Shown one piece after another: positions 15,787-23,162 of a stretch of DNA of 64,000 nucleotides. The stretch is taken from positions 274,283 to 338,282 of the forward strand of contig NZ_QEVW01000015.1 in NCBI RefSeq assembly GCF_003287275.1, read 5' to 3'. Made by a program: the position numbers and the translations under genes. Each line of letters begins with the position of its first letter. Position 1 is the stretch's first letter. The stretch comes from Paenibacillus taichungensis. Lineage in GTDB: Bacteria; Bacillota; Bacilli; Paenibacillales; Paenibacillaceae. The notes beneath the pieces are model-generated. The model ran no database searches. It saw only the letters and a program-made list of their open reading frames with translations, and was not told the origin of the DNA.

Positions 15787-16218
15787 ATGCATGATGAACT
15801 GCCATCTGGCATTCAGGAGATGATCGACGGCCTGCGCCTGAGTACCTCCAGCGATTTTTGCGGACTGGCCTGTCTGTCCGGCACGATGCTGCGCTGGAAG
15901 TATACATCCGGCGCCAGCAACGAACGGGTGAAACGTATGGAGATGCGTCCCGGACAAGATCTGGTTGGCACAGCGCTTCGAACTGGACGCACCGCTCTAT
16001 CTGATGCACAATCCACCGGGGAGCATACACCCGCCCGTTGCCCGTTAATGCTTGCGGAGCGGTTGGTATGTGCCATAGCAGTGCCTGTGTTCCAGCAAGG
16101 AAGTGTTCCTGGCGCCGTGTTGCTCCTTGGCAACAGATTACCCTGCACGTTCTCACCGGAGATGGTCCGTCAGACCGAACAGGTCGCTATACAGCTGCAA
16201 CCAAAAGTGTACGGATAA
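15787..16218 (+). CDS. Stand-alone GAF-domain protein (NreA-like)
   Basis: A 143-residue soluble protein that is almost entirely one GAF domain (LRLSTSSDFCGLACLSG, GQDLVGTALRTGRTALSD, VCAIAVPVFQQGSVPGAVLLLG). In staphylococci NreA is a free GAF protein of this size that senses nitrate for the NreBC two-component system. Here the gene is divergent from an Fnr-like regulator, with an Fnr box between, and a PAS kinase/NarL-type regulator pair lies 3 kb downstream. That setting suggests a nitrate or redox co-sensor, but ligand residues were not checked. AAGGAAGTG upstream of the ATG is a reasonable ribosome site. Confidence 0.65.
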   Translation: MHDELPSGIQEMIDGLRLSTSSDFCGLACLSGTMLRWKYTSGASNERVKRMEMRPGQDLVGTALRTGRTALSDAQSTGEHTPARCPLMLAERLVCAIAVPVFQQGSVPGAVLLLGNRLPCTFSPEMVRQTEQVAIQLQPKVYG

Positions 16219-16243
16219 AGACAGCTGTCTGGAATACGCTAAG

Positions 16244-16284
16244 AAGTCTTGTTATTTCCTTATGGGAGTAACAAGACTTTTTTT
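16244..16284 (+). terminator. Terminator after GAF gene
   Basis: AAGTCTTGTTA and TAACAAGACTT form a perfect 11-bp stem around a 14-base loop, followed by seven T residues. Confidence 0.85.
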
Positions 16285-16434
16285 GATTATGGTTTATTTC
16301 TTAGTTGGACAAGCGTAATTAGTCACATTGCCATCACTCCTCTGTGTACGTCGACGTCTGTCTCACAGATTGATATAATCGAGTCCATACATCGATATGT
16401 TCAAGATAGAACATACGGCTAGGAGGCTACAGAT

Positions 16435-18045
16435 ATGCTTGTACTGACAAATGCCAGTGTGATTCCTTGGGAAGCTGCACAGCAAACTGGATCTATTTCC
16501 ATAGCATCTCCTTCCCTGGTGACTTGTACAGCCACGGTGAGCTTTCAATTTGGGCAGGTACATGGCGTTTTACATAAAGGCCAAACCCTTTTCCTGTATC
16601 CCCCATGTTCCCTGGAGCTTATACATACTCCGGCTTCTGCCTTCACGGTATATCATATCGGCTTTCTGGAATACGGATTAACGAAAGAGTCCCATGAGAA
16701 GCGTGTCTATGAACTTACATCAGAGAACCTGCCTGCACATGGGTCAAAGACTGGAGCCAGTTCACAAGGGTTACGGATTCTTGCCATTATCCAGGAACTT
16801 ACCGACAAACGTTCAGGCAGCAGCATGACTGAAGAAGCCCGATCCCATTTTCTGCTGAGTGAGCTGCTTGAGTTGTTCAAGCTGGCGGTTAAGCCCGCCA
16901 CAGAAATGGTGGACAGTGTAATTCGGGATGCCCTTTACTATATCAATCACCACTATGGCGATCATCTCACCCGGGAAGACATTGCCCGCATGACTGGATT
17001 TAACGCAAGCTATTTCTCTAGATTTTTTCAAAAACAGGTGGGGCGCAGCTTCCAGGCTCATCTGACCCGAGTTCGGATGGATAAGGCTAAGCAATACCTC
17101 CTATCGACACAGGCCACATTGAATGAAATTGCCCTGCTCGTAGGCTATACTGACGGTTTATATTTAAGCCGCAAGTTTAAGCAGTTCACCGGGATCAGCC
17201 CAAGTGAGTATCGATTGCAGCCACGTGCGAGACGGATTGCCACTGTTCAATATACAGGGGATCTGCTTGCCCTCGGCGTTCAACCCGTTGCGGCCTCCTT
17301 TCTCCCCTGGGCCCTGTCTCCATTAATTCAGGATGAGCTGCATGACGTAATTGATCTGGATGAACATGGCGTGGAACAATTATTGAGCGTTGAACCGATT
17401 GATTTGATCATCGCACCGGATTATCTGTACTACTTGCCGCACAAGCTTGAACAACTTGAACGTATATCCCAGGTTATTGTTCTCCCATGGAATCAACTGG
17501 ATCGACTGGAAACGGTTCGTCTGATTGGCCGAATTGTAGGACGAGAACAGGCAGCCGAGGATTGGATTGAACATTACACAATACGGGCCAGAACCGAATC
17601 TGATCGATTAAAAGATTTTATAAAACCTGGAGAAACCGTTGGTCTGTATGAACTGTGGGAAGACGGGACCATTTGTATCTGGAATGCAACTGCCAGAGCA
17701 GCTTATAACGTGTATTATGGGCTTCATCTTACTCCCCACCCCAACATTCTCCGTGATGTTCTGGAACCTGACATTCATCAATACATTGAAGAAGATCAAT
17801 TGATAGATTATGCAGCAGATCATATGTTTCTTGTCCTTCCGGCACACGAAGGTGGCTTGTATCACGATTCACCAGATAAACTTAGCGAGCGCCCGGGCTG
17901 GCGCAAAGTTATAAATAACGGAAATCGTCGCATATACCCTCTGCAACTGGAACAATTCTGGTGTAATGATGCCTTGTCTCTGGAGAAGCAACTTGAAATT
18001 ATGGTAGACATTCTGATTCGGGAGAATAGCGTTAAGGACAGGTAA
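16435..18045 (+). CDS. AraC-family activator fused to a siderophore-binding domain (Btr-like)
   Basis: A 536-residue regulator preceded by TAGGAGG. Residues ~1-150 are the AraC sensor-like region, and residues ~165-265 hold two AraC helix-turn-helices (LTREDIARMTGFNASYFSRF; ATLNEIALLVGYTDGLYLSR). Residues ~275-530 form a periplasmic-binding-protein domain (IATVQYTGDLLALGVQPVAA, LLSVEPIDLIIAPDY) like those of iron-siderophore receptors. This architecture is that of Bacillus Btr (YbbB), which binds bacillibactin in the cytoplasm and activates the feu uptake operon. The next gene encodes a matching extracellular siderophore-binding lipoprotein, so the pair likely works the same way for an unknown siderophore. 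Confidence 0.88.
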   Translation: MLVLTNASVIPWEAAQQTGSISIASPSLVTCTATVSFQFGQVHGVLHKGQTLFLYPPCSLELIHTPASAFTVYHIGFLEYGLTKESHEKRVYELTSENLPAHGSKTGASSQGLRILAIIQELTDKRSGSSMTEEARSHFLLSELLELFKLAVKPATEMVDSVIRDALYYINHHYGDHLTREDIARMTGFNASYFSRFFQKQVGRSFQAHLTRVRMDKAKQYLLSTQATLNEIALLVGYTDGLYLSRKFKQFTGISPSEYRLQPRARRIATVQYTGDLLALGVQPVAASFLPWALSPLIQDELHDVIDLDEHGVEQLLSVEPIDLIIAPDYLYYLPHKLEQLERISQVIVLPWNQLDRLETVRLIGRIVGREQAAEDWIEHYTIRARTESDRLKDFIKPGETVGLYELWEDGTICIWNATARAAYNVYYGLHLTPHPNILRDVLEPDIHQYIEEDQLIDYAADHMFLVLPAHEGGLYHDSPDKLSERPGWRKVINNGNRRIYPLQLEQFWCNDALSLEKQLEIMVDILIRENSVKDR

Positions 18046-18131
18046 CATTTGTCCATACTCAATGGGTCACATTTTGAGATAGACGATACTTGTGCACAAA
18101 AGCTACGATACATAGGAGGTTTTATTGAGAA

Positions 18132-18146
18132 AGATAATCATTATTG
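18132..18146 (+). promoter_or_regulatory. Fur-box-like site before the siderophore lipoprotein gene
   Basis: AGATAATCATTATTG matches the 7-1-7 Fur consensus at 11 of the 14 defined positions, keeping the GATAAT-N-ATTAT core. It lies just upstream of the ribosome site. Confidence 0.5.
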
Positions 18147-18162
18147 ATTGGGGAGAAGCAGA

Positions 18163-19161
18163 ATGACAGGGGTTAAATCAAAATGGTGGGCCGGGTTCAT
18201 AATCCTCTTACTCGTAATAGGGATTATTGGCTGCTCAGGCCAAGCGGAAGAAACGACAGAAAATAAAGCCTCCGCACCTGCCGTAACAGAAGAACAACCA
18301 GCGACCAGCGAGGCAGAAACACAGGTCATATCGACGGTTAACGGAGACGTTGAAATCCCCGTGAATCCTCAGCGTATCGTTACGCAAGGTTACCTTGCTG
18401 ATTTTCTGGCACTTGGCATCAAGCCTGTAGGTGCGCCAGATTATGAGCTGGAAAGCCCTTATGTGCTTGATCTCGTTGAGGGCGTGGCAGACATTGGCCG
18501 GATTGACGGCGGATCGGTGGAGAAAATTTTGGCACTTCAACCTGACCTGATCGTTACTGTAGGTGGAGATGAGAAACTGAATGAGCAATATCGTAAAATC
18601 GCACCCACACTCATCATCCCTTACGGGACATACGACAATGTCCACGAGGAAATCACCGCTTTTGGTGAAATCATTAACAAACAGAAGGAAGCCAAAGATT
18701 GGTTATCCCAATTCGAAGTAAAAGTGAAGGCCGCCAAAGAGTCCATTCAAGGACTGGTCAAAGAAGGCACAACCTTCTCCAACTTCAGTCTGTTCGGCAA
18801 AGAATGGTACATCAATGGGGATGGTGTCAATCGCGGTGGACAGGCCATCTATCAACAGCTCGGACTGAAAGCACCAGATATTGTACAGAAAGAGCTCATT
18901 GATCAGGATAAAGATACCGTAGCGATATCCGAGGAAAAGCTGGCAGATTACGCAGGTGACTATATCTTCCTGGATTTGTCCAACGGAGGTTCACTGGATG
19001 AGGGCTCAGCAGTTTGGTCATCCCTGGACGCAGTGAAGAACAATCGCGTGTTCAAGCTTGACGGAGAACGCTTCTGGCCCTATGATCCACTTGCCGTGGA
19101 AGCACAGGTTCAGGAAATTGCAGACATGATTAAGGAGCGTTTCGGTAAAACAGAGAACTAA
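18163..19161 (+). CDS. Iron-siderophore ABC transporter substrate-binding lipoprotein
   Basis: About 332 residues. The ATG at 18163 follows GGGGAG by seven bases; an upstream TTG overlaps that site. The N-terminus is a lipoprotein signal ending in VIGIIGC-SG, then a charged linker, then the TroA/FepB-type fold: NPQRIVTQGYLADFLALGIK, VEKILALQPDLIVTVGG, and the C-terminal WSSLDAVKNNRVFKL. The family captures ferric siderophores outside the membrane and passes them to a FecCD-type permease. No permease or ATPase genes follow; a terminator comes next. It must therefore use a permease encoded elsewhere. It is preceded by a Btr-like activator and a Fur-like box. Confidence 0.9.
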   Translation: MTGVKSKWWAGFIILLLVIGIIGCSGQAEETTENKASAPAVTEEQPATSEAETQVISTVNGDVEIPVNPQRIVTQGYLADFLALGIKPVGAPDYELESPYVLDLVEGVADIGRIDGGSVEKILALQPDLIVTVGGDEKLNEQYRKIAPTLIIPYGTYDNVHEEITAFGEIINKQKEAKDWLSQFEVKVKAAKESIQGLVKEGTTFSNFSLFGKEWYINGDGVNRGGQAIYQQLGLKAPDIVQKELIDQDKDTVAISEEKLADYAGDYIFLDLSNGGSLDEGSAVWSSLDAVKNNRVFKLDGERFWPYDPLAVEAQVQEIADMIKERFGKTEN

Positions 19162-19191
19162 AGTTTAATTCCTCTTATGCGATATACAGAG

Positions 19192-19237
19192 AAAAGAAGC
19201 TATTCAGAGATTCCCCTCTGAATGGCTTTCTTTTTTG
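19192..19237 (+). terminator. Terminator after siderophore lipoprotein gene
   Basis: AAAGAAGCTATTCAGAG and CTCTGAATGGCTTTC pair with one internal mismatch and are followed by TTTTTT. Confidence 0.85.
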
Positions 19238-19282
19238 GTATGATAAAGAGAGAACTGTGGAACCGGACAGGAGGAAAATGAT

Positions 19283-19933
19283 GTGATTCAATTATTAGTT
19301 GTCGATGATCATGTAGTTGTACGCTCCGGGCTGATCGCCCTGCTCGACGGAAAGAATGATATACATATTGTTGGAGATGCAGCCGATGGCGATGAAGCTA
19401 TTGCCAAGGCACAAGAACTGAAGCCGGATGTGGTCTTGATGGATTTCAGCATGCCGCCAGGCAAAGACGGTCTGACCGCTACTGCTGAACTGAAGAAATT
19501 GATGCCGGATGTCTCCATTTTGATCCTGACCATGCATGACGATGAAGAATATCTGTTCCGCGCCATCCACGCGGGAGCATCCGGATATATTCTCAAGAGC
19601 GCGCCGCATGAAGAATTACTTGCCGCTATTCGTTCCGTAGCAGAGGGTAGCGCCTATCTGTACCCAAGTGCGACCAAGCGGCTGATGAGTGAATACCTGG
19701 ACAAAGCGAAACAGGAGAACGCCGGACCGTATGACACGTTATCCGAGCGGGAGAAAGAGATCTTGTCCTGGATTGCCAAGGGTTACGCCAACAAGGAAAT
19801 CGCTGAACATCTGGTGATCAGTGTCAAAACGGTCGAATCCCACAAAAGCAATCTGATGGAGAAGCTCGGCCTTCGAACCAGACCGGAACTGGTAAAGTTT
19901 GCAATGAAAAAGGGGTTGCTTAACTTTGAGTAG
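19283..19933 (+). CDS. NarL/FixJ-family response regulator
   Basis: A 216-residue protein starting at GTG after ACAGGAGG; the nearby ATG runs straight into a stop. Residues 1-120 are a receiver domain with the acidic pair VVDDH, the phospho-acceptor Asp54 (VVLMDFSMPPG), and the conserved Lys in GYILKSAP. Residues ~150-210 are the LuxR/NarL helix-turn-helix (LSEREKEILSWIAKGYANKE, VKTVESHKSNLMEKLG). The downstream kinase gene overlaps it by eight bases, so the pair is translationally coupled. Target genes are unknown; the Fnr-like and GAF genes 4 kb upstream make respiratory control a possibility. Confidence 0.93.
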   Translation: MIQLLVVDDHVVVRSGLIALLDGKNDIHIVGDAADGDEAIAKAQELKPDVVLMDFSMPPGKDGLTATAELKKLMPDVSILILTMHDDEEYLFRAIHAGASGYILKSAPHEELLAAIRSVAEGSAYLYPSATKRLMSEYLDKAKQENAGPYDTLSEREKEILSWIAKGYANKEIAEHLVISVKTVESHKSNLMEKLGLRTRPELVKFAMKKGLLNFE

Positions 19934-21038
19934 CGCACGTGAAAACAGACTTAGCGGATTTGCCGATCAACCTGTGCGTCAGTTATTAGAGGAGATCGAC
20001 AGTCACATTACAGATACTGAATTCCGCAGTAGACTGAAAGGTTCTCTGCACCAGCTCAGTGATCTGAAGTTTGCCCTGGATGAGTCGTCCATTGTAGCCC
20101 TCACGGACCGCAAAGGAAAGATACAGTATGTAAACGATAAATTCTGCGAAATTTCACAATATAATCGGGAAGAATTGATCGGTCAGGATCATCGGATCAT
20201 TAATTCGGGTTATCACGGCAAGAACTTTATGAAAAACCTGTGGGAAACTATCTCTTCCGGAAGAGTGTGGAACGGAGAGATTCGCAACCGTGCCAGAGAT
20301 GGCAGCCATTATTGGGTGAATACAACGATTGTGCCTTTTCTCGATAACGATGGTGAGCCCTATCAGTATTTGGCTGTTCGTAGTGAGGTAACCAAGTTGA
20401 AGCGGGTCGAAGCCGAGTTACAGACGATGATGACCCAGGTTATGAACATTCAGGAAGAGGAGCGGCGGCGTATCTCCCGTGAGCTGCATGACGGCATTGG
20501 ACAGAGTCTCTTCTCTCTCGTCATTCAGATGGATCGTCTGCTGGCGGACCAACCTCAATCTGGTGTGGAAGCACTCCGAAAACAAGTTACGGGTATTATG
20601 GAGGATGTACGCGGCATGGCATGGGAGCTGAGACCCTCCGTACTGGATGACCTTGGTGTCGTTCCAGCCATTCGTACGTATATCGAGAACTATACCCGGC
20701 ACTACGGGATTGAAGTGGATCTGGAATGTAATCTGCGAAAACGGCTTGAGATGAACCGGGAGATCGCCATGTACCGCATTATCCAGGAGGCGTTAACCAA
20801 TGTGGCCAAGTACGCCGATGTGTCAGAAGCGCATGTTACGGTGGAAGATTCGGAAGAGGCAACCGTTGTGAAAATCGAGGACCGAGGCGCAGGGTTCAAC
20901 AGTACGACGGCCGGTAACGGCGTTGGTCTATTTAGCATGGAGGAGCGAGCCCGCGGAGCCGGAGGTACACTTGTAGTATCTTCGGAGCCTGGCGAAGGAA
21001 CTGTAGTTACCTTTTGTCTACCCAAAACTGTTCATTAA
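19926..21038 (+). CDS. PAS-domain sensor histidine kinase (HisKA_3 type, cytosolic)
   Basis: A 370-residue kinase beginning at TTG, nine bases after AAGGGG, within the end of the regulator gene. There are no membrane helices. Residues ~55-155 are a PAS domain (SSIVALTDRKGKIQYVNDKF, GEIRNRARDGSHYWVNTTIV). Residues ~175-245 are HisKA_3 with the phospho-acceptor His near 187 (EEERRRISRELHDGIGQSLF), and ~270-368 the ATPase domain (EALTNVAKYADVSEAHVTVE, GNGVGLFSMEERARGAGG). The PAS domain lacks the four Cys of the oxygen sensor NreB, so the ligand is something else or the PAS binds a partner. It pairs with the upstream NarL-type regulator. Confidence 0.92.
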   Translation: MSSARENRLSGFADQPVRQLLEEIDSHITDTEFRSRLKGSLHQLSDLKFALDESSIVALTDRKGKIQYVNDKFCEISQYNREELIGQDHRIINSGYHGKNFMKNLWETISSGRVWNGEIRNRARDGSHYWVNTTIVPFLDNDGEPYQYLAVRSEVTKLKRVEAELQTMMTQVMNIQEEERRRISRELHDGIGQSLFSLVIQMDRLLADQPQSGVEALRKQVTGIMEDVRGMAWELRPSVLDDLGVVPAIRTYIENYTRHYGIEVDLECNLRKRLEMNREIAMYRIIQEALTNVAKYADVSEAHVTVEDSEEATVVKIEDRGAGFNSTTAGNGVGLFSMEERARGAGGTLVVSSEPGEGTVVTFCLPKTVH

Positions 21039-21065
21039 GTCGCTTTAACCTGTACTTTATATAGA

Positions 21066-21104
21066 AGACTGTTTACGGATGTGTTCCGTGAACAGTCTCT
21101 TTTT
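21066..21104 (+). terminator. Terminator of the two-component operon
   Basis: AGACTGTTTACGGA and TCCGTGAACAGTCT pair over 13 of 14 positions and are followed by CTTTTT. Confidence 0.85.
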
Positions 21105-21206
21105 CGATCCATGCCTGCATCCTGCTCCCATTTATCATCTCTGATTAGTAAAAATAACAAAATGAAAGCTCTGAATCGGATAAATTCAACATTTACAATA
21201 AATATA

Positions 21207-21236
21207 TTGACTCCAATTACGATTCGTCATTAAAAT
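21207..21236 (+). promoter_or_regulatory. Candidate promoter of the Lrp-chromate transport operon
   Basis: TTGACT (21207-21212) and TAAAAT (21231-21236), spacing 18 bp, about 80 bp before the start codon. Confidence 0.45.
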
Positions 21237-21314
21237 ATGAATGCTGCATACAAATTGTACGTAGATCCTATCATATTTTTTATTCTATATAGTTAAAAAA
21301 AAGGATGGTCAATC

Positions 21315-21809
21315 ATGTCAGAAAAACGCTCCTCCAAAGGGGGAGAAATCCCGCAAATGCACAATCTGGATGCAATCGATCGTAAAATCATTGCCGCCCT
21401 TCACCAAAATAGCCGGATATCCTACACCGATCTGGGTGCACAGATCGGTTTGTCCCGTGTGGCCGTTCAGGCCCGCATCAATGCTTTATCCGAAAAGGGA
21501 ATCATTGAACGATTCACCGTGGTCATCAATCCGGGCAAAGTTGGACTACAGGTCTCTGCCTTTTTCAATGTGGATGTAGAACCGCTATTCCTGGATGAAG
21601 TGGCCGCGAAACTGGACGAAGAACCCGCAGTAACAAGCCTCTATCATATGACAGGCCCGAGTACCCTGCACATGCATGGTATTTTTGCAGATATGGAAGA
21701 GATGGAGCAGTTCCTGCTGGAGAAGCTCTACAAGATGCCAGGTATCGTCAAGGTAGAATCACAGCTGTTGTTAAAACGATATAAAAGCCGAATGGGCATG
21801 AGACTCTAG
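21315..21809 (+). CDS. ywrC: Lrp/AsnC-family regulator (ChrS/YwrC-like)
   Basis: A 164-residue protein. Residues ~20-70 form the Lrp helix-turn-helix (LDAIDRKIIAALHQNSRISY, LSRVAVQARINALSEKGIIE), and ~85-160 the RAM ligand/oligomer domain (VAAKLDEEPAVTSLYHMTGP). It begins a three-gene operon with the two halves of a chromate transporter, 12 bp and 3 bp apart. This is the order of the Bacillus subtilis ywrCBA operon, in which the Lrp-like protein represses the transporter genes and chromate relieves it. Function is assigned from this shared order. Confidence 0.85.
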   Translation: MSEKRSSKGGEIPQMHNLDAIDRKIIAALHQNSRISYTDLGAQIGLSRVAVQARINALSEKGIIERFTVVINPGKVGLQVSAFFNVDVEPLFLDEVAAKLDEEPAVTSLYHMTGPSTLHMHGIFADMEEMEQFLLEKLYKMPGIVKVESQLLLKRYKSRMGMRL

Positions 21810-21821
21810 GAGGAAATCAGC

Positions 21822-22409
21822 ATGAGTTGGAAAGATTACAACGGTCTCGTCATTGGGATGGTACGAACCGGAATTTTGGGATATGGCGGTGGCCCCTCGG
21901 TTATTCCGTTGATCCGTTATGAAGCCGTTACCCGCTATAAGTGGGTGAGCGATGATGAGTTTGGCGAGATTTTGGCCATTGCCAACGCCCTTCCTGGTCC
22001 CATTGCAACCAAGATGGCCGCGTATCTCGGGTATAAAACGAAGGGCGTGCTGGGCGCTATTGTGTCTGTCCTGGCCCATATTTTGCCGACGAGCATCGCT
22101 ATCATTGCGCTGCTTGGTTCCATGTACGCACTCCGCGAATCGAAAATCGTAGCAGGCATGGTGGCAGCTGTTCGCCCGGTCATTTTTGTTATGCTCGGCA
22201 TGATGGCATACGAATTCGCCAAGAAAGCGTGGAAGGGACTCGGTACAACCTTTGCCGCCCTGTTCGGTGTCCTTGCATTTGTACTGCTGCAGCTGTTGGA
22301 TATTCACCCCGGTATTGTGATTGCCGTCTTCCTCGGATATGGCGTCTTCCATCTGGATGTGGTTCAACGTTTCAAATCCAAACGCAATTCCGACAAGGGG
22401 GTGTCCTAA
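21822..22409 (+). CDS. ywrB: Chromate transporter, short-chain CHR subunit 1
   Basis: A 195-residue membrane protein of the CHR family with five or six hydrophobic segments. The hallmark GYGGGPSVIPLIRYEAV and IANALPGPIATKMAAYLGY are present near the N-terminus. Short-chain CHR proteins work as hetero-pairs to export chromate, whereas long ChrA proteins are fusions of two such halves. AGGAGG precedes the ATG, 12 bp after the Lrp gene. The second half follows after 3 bp. Confidence 0.88.
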   Translation: MSWKDYNGLVIGMVRTGILGYGGGPSVIPLIRYEAVTRYKWVSDDEFGEILAIANALPGPIATKMAAYLGYKTKGVLGAIVSVLAHILPTSIAIIALLGSMYALRESKIVAGMVAAVRPVIFVMLGMMAYEFAKKAWKGLGTTFAALFGVLAFVLLQLLDIHPGIVIAVFLGYGVFHLDVVQRFKSKRNSDKGVS

Positions 22410-22412
22410 GCG

Positions 22413-22958
22413 ATGCTTCAGACATGGTGGGAATTGTTTTGGGGATTTTTTGTAGCCAATATCTTGGGATACGGAGGCGGCCCTGCCTCCATTCCATTAA
22501 TGCAGGAGGAAGTCGTCAACCACTACAAGTGGATGACCACCGAGCAATTCGGTGATGTACTCGCCATCGGCAATGCACTTCCCGGTCCAATCGCGACCAA
22601 AATTGCCGCATTTGTCGGTTATCAGGTAGCTGGCTGGTTTGGCGCTTTCATCGCCAGTTTTGCCACCGTTGTACCTTCCGCTGTTGCGTTAATTCTGCTG
22701 CTTCGTTTACTGAACAAGCATCGTAATTCTCCAAAGGTGAAAGGGATGACCTTGCTCGTACAACCGGTTATTGCTGTACTTATGATCTTGCTTACATGGG
22801 AATTCGGTCAGGTATCCACCAATTCCATCGGCATTTGGCAGACACTGATCATTGCAGGGATCTCGCTTTGGGTCATGACCAAGACCAAACTGCATCCAGC
22901 CATCCTCATCGTCATTGCTTTTGCATACGGAGCGCTGGTTTTGTCTCATACGATGTAA
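22413..22958 (+). CDS. ywrA: Chromate transporter, short-chain CHR subunit 2
   Basis: A 181-residue partner of the preceding gene with the same motifs repeated (GYGGGPASIPLMQEEVVNHY; IGNALPGPIATKIAAFVGY) and again five to six membrane segments. The two are clear paralogues, consistent with an inverted-topology pair forming one exporter. A strong terminator follows. Confidence 0.88.
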   Translation: MLQTWWELFWGFFVANILGYGGGPASIPLMQEEVVNHYKWMTTEQFGDVLAIGNALPGPIATKIAAFVGYQVAGWFGAFIASFATVVPSAVALILLLRLLNKHRNSPKVKGMTLLVQPVIAVLMILLTWEFGQVSTNSIGIWQTLIIAGISLWVMTKTKLHPAILIVIAFAYGALVLSHTM

Positions 22959-22982
22959 TTCATTGATTATTTAGGTTCAGGG

Positions 22983-23053
22983 AACGTCTTGGAACAACGT
23001 GTTTTTATATCCAAAGCGGATATATGCACATGTTTCAGGGCGTTTCTTTTTTT
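22983..23053 (+). terminator. Terminator of the chromate operon
   Basis: AACGTCTTGGAAC pairs fully, using G-U pairs, with GTTTCAGGGCGTT. An inner perfect hairpin TATATCC-aaagc-GGATATA sits between them, and TCTTTTTTT follows. Confidence 0.65.
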
Positions 23054-23084
23054 GTATTGTTAGTTTCTTTGTATTTTTCCCATT

Positions 23085-23123
23085 AAAAAAACGGTGATGT
23101 CAGCATTTAAGCTGTCATCACCG
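23085..23123 (-). terminator. Terminator of the Big_2 surface protein gene
   Basis: On the minus strand CGGTGATGACAGC and GCTGACATCACCG pair with one mismatch and are followed by seven T residues. Confidence 0.85.
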
Positions 23124-23162
23124 CACATAGAATTGCTTGTTTTACCTTCATACTTGAAGATA

